A stretch of DNA of 11,528 nt from an uncultured Eubacteriales bacterium. GTDB taxonomy: Bacteria > Bacillota > Clostridia > Christensenellales > Borkfalkiaceae. Under the pieces are notes generated by a model. That model was not told the origin of the DNA. It did not search any database and was given only the letters and a program-made list of their open reading frames with translations. How positions within the stretch are numbered: the first letter of the stretch is position 1; every line of letters begins with the position of its first letter. Location: contig UQZE01000065.1 of assembly GCA_900545325.1 (NCBI GenBank), positions 1 to 11,528 of the forward strand, in the 5' to 3' direction. This document shows, piece by piece, positions 1-5,613 of this stretch. A program made the translations under genes and the position numbers.

Positions 1-1
1 C

Positions 2-1582
2 GATCCTTACGCTTTCCACAGCGAAACGCCGCCGCATACCTCGTCCAAAGTGTACGATCTCGGCGGATACGAGTGGAGGGACGGCGCGTACAGGGAGCAG
101 GCGAAACGCACCTCGGTATATTCCTCTCCCGTCAATATTTACGAAGTGCATCTCGGCAGCTGGAAGAAGAAGGAGGACGGCGGGTATATCACCTATACGG
201 AACTTGCCGAAGAACTCGTGCCCTACGTAAAGCGCATGGGGTATACGCACGTGGAATTCATGCCCGTGGCGGAATATCCTTTCGACGGCAGCTGGGGCTA
301 TCAGATCACGGGGTATTTCAGCGTTACCTCCCGTTTCGGCACGCCGCACGAATTCATGCGGCTGGTGGACGAGTTCCATAAAAACGGGATAGGCGTCATT
401 CTCGACTGGGTGCCCGCGCATTTTCCCAAGGACGAACACGGCCTTTACGAGTTCGACGGAACGCCCTGCTACGAATATCAGGGCGAGGATAAAATGGAAA
501 TGAAGGGCTGGGGCACGCGCGTTTTCGACTGGGGCCGCAACGAAGTGCAGAGCTTTTTGATATCGAACGCCGTTTTCTGGTTCGACGTGTTCCATATCGA
601 CGGACTGCGGGTGGACGCGGTGGCTGCCATGCTCTATCTCGACTACGACAAAAAGCCGGGGGAATGGACGCCCAACGTGCACGGGGGCAATTACAATCTG
701 GAAGCGATCGCCTTTTTCAAAAAACTGAACGAAACGGTGTTCGGTCTGTTTCCGTCCGCGCTGATGGTCGCGGAAGAAAGCACCGCTTTTCCGATGATCA
801 CGAAACCCGCGTATCTCGGCGGGCTGGGGTTCAACTTCAAGTGGAACATGGGCTGGATGAACGATACGCTCTCGTATATGCAGACCGACCCGTATTTCCG
901 CCGCGACGGACATAACAAGATGACGTTTTCAATGTACTATGCGTTCAGCGAAAACTTTATCCTGCCGATCTCGCACGACGAGGTCGTGCACGGCAAGCGT
1001 TCGCTGCTCGACAAAATGCCCGGAAGTTACGACGATAAGTTCTCCAACCTCCGCGCGTATATAGGATATATGATGTCGCATCCGGGCAAAAAGCTTACCT
1101 TTATGGGCACGGAATTCGGACAGTTCAAGGAATGGGCTTATAAAGAAGGATTGGAATTTTTCCTCCTCGAATACGAAAAACACCGACAGCTGCAAAGGTT
1201 TTTCAGGGAAATCAACGAATTTTACAAACAGACGCCGGCGTTTTACGAAATAGAGGATTCCTGGGAGGGGTTCAGCTGGATCCTGGCGGACGAACGGGAT
1301 AAAAACGTGTTTGCCTACAAGCGTTTCGACAAGCGCGGCAAGGCGGTGTATGTGATTATTAACATGTCCGGCTGCGATTACGCCGAATTCCCCCTCAAGG
1401 CGGAAAAGGGCAAATATAAACTGGTTTTCGACAGCGACGCTTTGAAATACGGCGGCCGCGGCGTGAACAAAAAGCGGGTGGCGGAGGCGAAACGGCTGGA
1501 TAAAAAGGACGTAAACGCCTATATGAAACTCACGCTCCCGAAACTTTCATGCCAATACTACGAAGAAAAGGAACAGAAATAA
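2..1582 (+). CDS. glgB: 1,4-alpha-glucan branching enzyme GlgB (5' partial)
   Basis: This enzyme cuts alpha-1,4 glucan chains and re-attaches the piece through an alpha-1,6 bond, making the branch points of cytoplasmic glycogen. The frame is open from base 2 (DPYAF..., a conserved GlgB stretch), so the GTG at 50 is an internal valine and not a start. About 526 codons are present. By comparison with usual GlgB lengths (about 630-640 residues) roughly 100 N-terminal residues, including part of the CBM48-like domain, lie upstream. GH13 barrel motifs are intact: DWVPAHF near 404-424, DGLRVDAV with the presumed nucleophile Asp at 614-616, the AEEST acid/base motif with its Glu pair at 773-778, and SHDEVVHGK with the third Asp at 977-979. 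The C-terminal beta-sandwich ends in a Lys/Glu-rich tail. It is the first visible gene of the operon and lies 39 bases before glgC. Identification is secure from the motifs and the glg context. Confidence 0.97.
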   Translation, partial: DPYAFHSETPPHTSSKVYDLGGYEWRDGAYREQAKRTSVYSSPVNIYEVHLGSWKKKEDGGYITYTELAEELVPYVKRMGYTHVEFMPVAEYPFDGSWGYQITGYFSVTSRFGTPHEFMRLVDEFHKNGIGVILDWVPAHFPKDEHGLYEFDGTPCYEYQGEDKMEMKGWGTRVFDWGRNEVQSFLISNAVFWFDVFHIDGLRVDAVAAMLYLDYDKKPGEWTPNVHGGNYNLEAIAFFKKLNETVFGLFPSALMVAEESTAFPMITKPAYLGGLGFNFKWNMGWMNDTLSYMQTDPYFRRDGHNKMTFSMYYAFSENFILPISHDEVVHGKRSLLDKMPGSYDDKFSNLRAYIGYMMSHPGKKLTFMGTEFGQFKEWAYKEGLEFFLLEYEKHRQLQRFFREINEFYKQTPAFYEIEDSWEGFSWILADERDKNVFAYKRFDKRGKAVYVIINMSGCDYAEFPLKAEKGKYKLVFDSDALKYGGRGVNKKRVAEAKRLDKKDVNAYMKLTLPKLSCQYYEEKEQK

Positions 1583-1585
1583 GCG

Positions 1586-1602
1586 AAAGATAAAAAATCT
1601 TT
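1586..1602 (+). repeat. Short AT-rich inverted repeat between glgB and glgC
   Basis: AAAGAT and ATCTTT (1586-1591 and 1597-1602) form a perfect 6-bp inverted repeat around five A residues, in the 39-base AT-rich gap after glgB. The stem contains only one G-C pair, so a stable hairpin is doubtful. There is no following U run, so it is not a normal intrinsic terminator. It may be chance in an A-rich ribosome-loading region. Confidence 0.25.
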
Positions 1603-1607
1603 AAAAT

Positions 1608-1613
1608 AAGGGG
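1608..1613 (+). promoter_or_regulatory. Ribosome binding site of glgC
   Basis: AAGGGG lies 8 bases before the ATG at 1622, inside an A-rich stretch. It supports that start for glgC over any other candidate nearby. Confidence 0.7.
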
Positions 1614-1621
1614 TAAAGATA

Positions 1622-2824
1622 ATGCTCAGAAAAAAGAAATGTGTGGCAATGCTTCTTGCAGGCGGACAGGGGAGCCGTCTGTACGCGCTCACCAACAAGA
1701 TCGCGAAACCCGCCGTATCCTACGGCGGCAAATACCGCATCATCGATTTTCCGCTTTCCAACTGCGTCAATTCGGGGATAGACACCGTCGGCGTGCTCAC
1801 GCAGTATCAGCCGCTCGTGCTCAACGACTATATCGGAAACGGTCAGCCGTGGGATCTCGACAGGGCTTACGGCGGCGTGCATATCCTCTCGCCCTACCAG
1901 GGCAAGCAGTCGTCGGATTGGTATAAGGGCACGGCGAACGCCATCTACCAGAACCTGCACTTCATCAAGTCTTACGATCCGGATTACGTGCTGGTGCTCT
2001 CGGGCGACCATATTTACGAAATGGACTATTCGCGCATGCTCAATTTTCATATTTTGAACGACGCGGATTGCACGATAGCCGCCATCAAGGTGCCGCTGTC
2101 GGAGGCCTCCCGTTTCGGCATACTCAACACCGACGAGGACGGTTCCATCTACGAATTCGAAGAAAAGCCCAAAAAGCCGAAAAACGACCTGGCTTCTATG
2201 GGAATATACATATTCTCGGCGAAAAAACTGTATAAATATCTGGAGGAGGACGCAGCAAAAAAGGACTCCCGCAACGATTTCGGCAAGGACGTGCTCCCCG
2301 CCATGCTCGCCGCGGGAGAAAAGATGTACGCGTATCTTTTCGACGGCTACTGGAAGGACGTAGGCACGATAGATTCGCTTTACGACGCGAATATGGACCT
2401 TCTCGGCGATTCGCCGAAATTCAACATCTACGATCCTTCGTGGAAGATATATTCGAGAAGTCCGCTCTCGCCGCCGCAGTATCTCGGCGCGGGCAGCAAG
2501 GTCAACAACAGCATCGTCCTTTCGGGCTGCGAAATCTACGGCACGGTGGAAAATTCCATACTTTCGAGCAACGTGGTCGTGAAAAAAGGCGCCGTCGTGC
2601 GCAACTGCATTATCATGTCGGAGGTTACGGTCGGTGAGAATTCCGTGCTCGAATACGCGATTGTGGACGAAAACACCGAAATCGGCGCGAATGTGCGGCT
2701 GGGAGAGGAAAAGTCGGCGGGCAAGGGGATAGCCGTCGTCGGACGCGAACTGACCGTCGGCGACGGCGCCGTGATCGGAGGCGGCGAGATGATAGAAAAA
2801 AACGTGGCGAAGGAGGGGAAATGA
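1622..2824 (+). CDS. glgC: Glucose-1-phosphate adenylyltransferase, catalytic subunit GlgC
   Basis: It catalyses ATP + glucose-1-phosphate to ADP-glucose + pyrophosphate, the committed step of bacterial glycogen synthesis, in the cytoplasm. The 400-residue product has the usual two parts. The first is an N-terminal nucleotidyltransferase fold with the LAGGQGSRL nucleotide loop (residues 12-20), the conserved Lys of AKPAV (K29), the GDH motif with D129 matching the metal/catalytic Asp of the family, and FEEKP with K182 matching the sugar-phosphate-binding Lys. The second is a C-terminal left-handed beta-helix of hexapeptide-like repeats from about residue 290 onward. All catalytic signatures are present, in contrast to the neighbouring glgD product. 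The stop is one base before the glgD ATG, so the two subunits are probably translationally coupled. Bacillota GlgC enzymes are known to work as GlgC/GlgD heterotetramers; that this pair does so is inferred. Confidence 0.98.
   Translation: MLRKKKCVAMLLAGGQGSRLYALTNKIAKPAVSYGGKYRIIDFPLSNCVNSGIDTVGVLTQYQPLVLNDYIGNGQPWDLDRAYGGVHILSPYQGKQSSDWYKGTANAIYQNLHFIKSYDPDYVLVLSGDHIYEMDYSRMLNFHILNDADCTIAAIKVPLSEASRFGILNTDEDGSIYEFEEKPKKPKNDLASMGIYIFSAKKLYKYLEEDAAKKDSRNDFGKDVLPAMLAAGEKMYAYLFDGYWKDVGTIDSLYDANMDLLGDSPKFNIYDPSWKIYSRSPLSPPQYLGAGSKVNNSIVLSGCEIYGTVENSILSSNVVVKKGAVVRNCIIMSEVTVGENSVLEYAIVDENTEIGANVRLGEEKSAGKGIAVVGRELTVGDGAVIGGGEMIEKNVAKEGK
2811..2816 (+). promoter_or_regulatory. Ribosome binding site of glgD inside the end of glgC
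   Basis: A perfect AGGAGG sits in the last codons of glgC, 9 bases before the glgD ATG at 2826. Its strength fits roughly balanced output of the two ADP-glucose pyrophosphorylase subunits. Confidence 0.8.
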
Positions 2825-2825
2825 C

Positions 2826-3929
2826 ATGAAAGCGCTCGGTATAGTATTTTCCAATATCCACGATGCCAACCTGCCCGAACTCGTCAGACTGAGGACGTTG
2901 GCCTCCATACCGTTCGGCGGCAGATACCGCCTGATCGATTTCGCCCTGTCCAACATGGTCAATTCGGGCATAACGAAAGTGGGAGTTATCACAAAACGCA
3001 ACTATCAGTCGCTCATGGATCACGTGGGCAGCGGCAAAGACTGGGATCTCGCGCGCAAGGACGGCGGCCTCATCATTCTGCCCCCGTTCGGCGACCGCGG
3101 CAGCGACACGCTGTATAATTCCCGTCTCGAAGCGCTCAAAAGCATAACGGGATTTTTGCGCCATGCGGACGAAGATTACGTCGTCATGACCGACTGCGAC
3201 AACGTGTGCCGAATTAATTATAACGACGTGATAGAGTACCACCGCATCAGCAAGGCGGACATCACGCTCGTATACAGAAAGAACGCGATGGAAGAAGATA
3301 ACGCCGTAACGCTTTCGGTGGGCAGCGACGGCAGGGTGTCGGCGCTCAAATACGAGAGCAAGGCCGAAGCGGAAAACAACGTGTTTGCCAACATATACGT
3401 TATGAAGCGTTCCCTGCTGCAAAATCTCATCATGGATTCGCTCGCCTCCAATTACCGACATTTCACGACCGACCTTCTGACGGCGAACGTGAAGAGCATG
3501 CGCATCATGGCATATGAACATAAGGGGTATTTCGCGGCGATCACGTCCATGCAGTCGTATTACGAAAAGAACCTAGACCTGCTCGACGAAAAGAACCGCC
3601 ACGAACTGTTCGGGGACAGGAGCGTGTTCACCAAGATACGCGACAGCGTGCCCACAAAATACGGCGCGAGCGCGGTGGTGAAAAATTCCATGATAGCCGA
3701 CGGCTGCGTGATCGAGGGCACGGTGGAAAATTCCGTGCTGTTCCGCGGCGTCAAGGTGGCGTGCGGCTCGGTGGTGAAGAACTGCGTGCTCATGCAGAAC
3801 ACCGTTCTGGGGGAACACGTTACCATGAATTGCATGATTACCGATAAGGACGTGGTGGTGCGCGACAGACGCGTGCTGTCGGGCAGCGAAAACCACCCGT
3901 TTTATATACCGAAAGGCAGTATGATTTAA
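2826..3929 (+). CDS. glgD: GlgD, regulatory (non-catalytic) subunit of ADP-glucose pyrophosphorylase
   Basis: This 367-residue paralogue of GlgC keeps the overall fold but has lost key catalytic features. The glycine-rich GGxGxRL loop is replaced by VFSNIHDANL near residues 7-16, the Lys of AKPAV is gone (LASIPF), and the FEEKP sugar-phosphate motif is absent. The matching GDH segment reads DCDNV; D125 aligns with the catalytic Asp of GlgC, but the following MDY Asp is Asn. The structural motif FGGRYRLIDFALSN is kept, as is a C-terminal hexapeptide beta-helix. This pattern is that of Bacillota GlgD, which is known to be poorly active alone and to raise the activity of GlgC in a heteromeric complex. 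The ATG at 2826 follows the glgC stop by one base and has a perfect ribosome site. The stop overlaps the glgA ribosome site. The role as partner of the upstream GlgC is inferred from context and family. Confidence 0.96.
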   Translation: MKALGIVFSNIHDANLPELVRLRTLASIPFGGRYRLIDFALSNMVNSGITKVGVITKRNYQSLMDHVGSGKDWDLARKDGGLIILPPFGDRGSDTLYNSRLEALKSITGFLRHADEDYVVMTDCDNVCRINYNDVIEYHRISKADITLVYRKNAMEEDNAVTLSVGSDGRVSALKYESKAEAENNVFANIYVMKRSLLQNLIMDSLASNYRHFTTDLLTANVKSMRIMAYEHKGYFAAITSMQSYYEKNLDLLDEKNRHELFGDRSVFTKIRDSVPTKYGASAVVKNSMIADGCVIEGTVENSVLFRGVKVACGSVVKNCVLMQNTVLGEHVTMNCMITDKDVVVRDRRVLSGSENHPFYIPKGSMI

Positions 3930-3934
3930 AGGAG
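3928..3934 (+). promoter_or_regulatory. Ribosome binding site that fixes the glgA start
   Basis: AAAGGAG overlaps the glgD TAA stop and lies 8 bases before the ATG at 3943. The in-frame TTG at 3937 is only 2 bases from this site, too close for initiation, so 3943 is preferred. Confidence 0.8.
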
Positions 3935-3942
3935 TTTTGAAA

Positions 3943-5553
3943 ATGGCAGAAACGAAAAAGAGCGCGAAGAGCGCGGCTGTTACCAAAGAAGAGGGGAAAA
4001 AGACGGTGAAGAAGGCGGCGGCGAAAGCTCCCGCCGCGAAGAAGACTGCGGCAAAGCCCAAGGCGGCCGAAGTCCGGGCGGAAAAGGCGGCGGTGCAACC
4101 CGCGCCCATGCCGAAAGTGGAGGTCGTCAAGAAAAAAAGGATACTGATCGCCGCGTCGGAATGTCGGCCGTACGTCGCTACGGGCGGACTTTCGGACGTC
4201 ATCGGTTCCTTGCCGCAGGCGCTTGCGAAAAATTCCATGCTCGACGTCGGCGTGATCCTTCCGCTTTACGCCTGCATAGGGCACGAATACCGCCACAAGA
4301 TGGAATACGTAACGAATTTCTATGTACAGCTCGCCTGGCGCAGATTATACTGCGGCGTGTTCAGACTGGTGGAAAACGGCGTTACCTATTATTTCCTCGA
4401 TAACGAATACTATTTCAAGCGCGGCGGGAACATTTACGGTTTCTACGACGACGGGGAGCGTTTCGCGTTCTTTTCCAAGGCGATCCTCGACGCCATCGGC
4501 GCGCTCGATATCTTTCCCGACGTTCTGCACTGCAACGACTGGCAGACGGCTGCAAGTATAATTTATCTCCGTTCGCTCTATAATTGGAGTGTCGATTTCC
4601 AGAAAATCAAAACGGTGTTCACCATTCATAATATAGAATATCAGGGCAAATTCGGCAACGAAACGCGGGGCGATCTGTTCGGCTTCCCGTCGAACATCTT
4701 CAATTATATCGAATTCGACGGCTGCATCAACCTTATGAAGGGCGCCGTCGAAATGGCGGATGCGGTCAGCACCGTCAGCCCCACTTATGCGAACGAAATC
4801 AAAGATCCGTTCTTCGCGCACGGGCTGGACGGCATAATCCGCCGCAACGAACAAAAGCTATGCGGCATACTGAACGGCATCGACGTGGACAGCTACAATC
4901 CCGCCACCGACCCGTACATCTTCAGGAATTATTCGGAAAGCGACATGTCGGGCAAGGCGGTTTGCAAGGCCGAACTGCAGAAAATGCTTTCTCTGCCCGT
5001 CCGTGCGGACGTTCCCGTGGTGGCGATCGTTTCCCGCCTCGTCTCGCATAAGGGCCTGGATCTCGTAAAGGCCGTTATCGAGCAGTTTTTGAGCGAGGAC
5101 GTACAGGTCGTCGTCTTGGGCAAAGGCGACGCCTCGTATGAAAACTACTTCGCTAATCTCGCGCGGAGCTATCAGGGCAAGTGCGTTACCGTGATCGCTT
5201 TCAACGCCGACCTTTCGAGAAAGATCTACGCGGGCAGCGATATCTTTTTGATGCCCTCCAAGACGGAACCCTGCGGGCTTTCGCAGATGATCGCTTCCCG
5301 CTACGGCACCGTTGCGGTGGTGCGCGAAACGGGCGGGCTGAACGACAGTATCAAGGCCGGACCGCAGGGCAACGGCTATACCTTCCGCGATTACAACGCG
5401 CACGACATGCTGTACGTTCTGCGCGAGGCGGCGCGGGATTTCCGCGATAAAAACGTTTGGAGCGATATCGTCCGCCGTGCGATGGAAAGCGATTTCAGCT
5501 GGAACAATTCCGCCCGCGAATACCGGAAATTGTACGACGGGATAACGAAGTGA
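3943..5553 (+). CDS. glgA: Glycogen synthase GlgA (ADP-glucose type) with Lys/Ala-rich N-terminal extension
   Basis: It transfers glucose from ADP-glucose to the non-reducing ends of alpha-1,4 glucan. The product is 536 residues, longer than the usual 475-490. Residues 66 onward are a standard GT5/GT-B fold: RILIAASE, an ADP-glucose loop that reads ATGGL (A79-L83) where most GlgA proteins have KxGGL, HCNDWQT, FTIHNIEYQG, the SRLVSHKGLD motif with R365 and K370, and EPCGL with E442 followed by RETGGL. The extra length is in residues 1-65, which contain 18 Lys and 18 Ala and resemble eukaryotic histone H1 tails or bacterial AlgP-like tails. No signal peptide or membrane segment is seen, so it should be cytoplasmic. 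It lies 13 bases after glgD. The synthase assignment is secure; the function of the tail is unknown, and the Lys-to-Ala change in the first loop may be lineage-typical rather than inactivating. Confidence 0.96.
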   Translation: MAETKKSAKSAAVTKEEGKKTVKKAAAKAPAAKKTAAKPKAAEVRAEKAAVQPAPMPKVEVVKKKRILIAASECRPYVATGGLSDVIGSLPQALAKNSMLDVGVILPLYACIGHEYRHKMEYVTNFYVQLAWRRLYCGVFRLVENGVTYYFLDNEYYFKRGGNIYGFYDDGERFAFFSKAILDAIGALDIFPDVLHCNDWQTAASIIYLRSLYNWSVDFQKIKTVFTIHNIEYQGKFGNETRGDLFGFPSNIFNYIEFDGCINLMKGAVEMADAVSTVSPTYANEIKDPFFAHGLDGIIRRNEQKLCGILNGIDVDSYNPATDPYIFRNYSESDMSGKAVCKAELQKMLSLPVRADVPVVAIVSRLVSHKGLDLVKAVIEQFLSEDVQVVVLGKGDASYENYFANLARSYQGKCVTVIAFNADLSRKIYAGSDIFLMPSKTEPCGLSQMIASRYGTVAVVRETGGLNDSIKAGPQGNGYTFRDYNAHDMLYVLREAARDFRDKNVWSDIVRRAMESDFSWNNSAREYRKLYDGITK

Positions 5554-5559
5554 TCCTGC

Positions 5560-5572
5560 GCGGGAGCCCCGC
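5560..5572 (+). other. Short GC hairpin in the glgA-glgP gap
   Basis: GCGGG-AGC-CCCGC can form a perfect 5-bp stem with a 3-base loop starting 6 bases after the glgA stop. The only T run downstream (TTTT, 5581-5584) is 8 bases away and short, so it does not look like a proper intrinsic terminator. It lies in the longest gap of the operon (60 bases) and could act as a processing or mRNA-stability element between the synthetic genes and glgP. Chance formation in GC-rich DNA is quite possible. Confidence 0.3.
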
Positions 5573-5602
5573 AAGACGTGTTTTACAAATGCTTACTTAG
5601 TT

Positions 5603-5608
5603 GAGGAG
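5603..5608 (+). promoter_or_regulatory. Ribosome binding site of glgP
   Basis: GAGGAG lies 5 bases before the ATG at 5614 and supports that start. No convincing promoter hexamer pair is visible in the 60-base gap upstream. Confidence 0.75.
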
Positions 5609-5613
5609 AAAAA

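Noticed and set aside
50..52. GTG at 50 as the start of glgB
   Set aside because: The frame is open and conserved upstream of it (DPYAF and following residues), no ribosome site precedes it, and starting here would remove conserved GlgB sequence.
1586..1607. Intrinsic terminator or promoter after glgB
   Set aside because: The inverted repeat has one G-C pair and no U run, and no -35/-10 pair with correct spacing is visible; the glgC ribosome site follows at once.
1601..3001. A 466-codon minus-strand open frame opposite glgC and the start of glgD
   Set aside because: Low-complexity His/Arg/Val composition and complete overlap with two well-identified genes; it is a codon-bias shadow.
2625..3521. 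A 298-codon minus-strand open frame opposite glgC/glgD ending in a long Arg/Ser-rich tract
   Set aside because: The Arg-rich tract is the complement of the coding strand, not a protein motif; the frame has no domain signature and overlaps real genes throughout.
3937..3942. TTG at 3937 as an upstream start for glgA
   Set aside because: It lies only 2 bases after the AAAGGAG site, too close for normal initiation; ATG at 3943 has proper 8-base spacing.
3955..4077. Lys/Ala codon-rich stretch at the start of glgA as a DNA tandem repeat or phase-variable tract
   Set aside because: The bases are not periodic repeats of one unit; similarity comes from mixed AAG/AAA and GCG/GCC/GCA codons, so it is a compositional bias of the protein tail.
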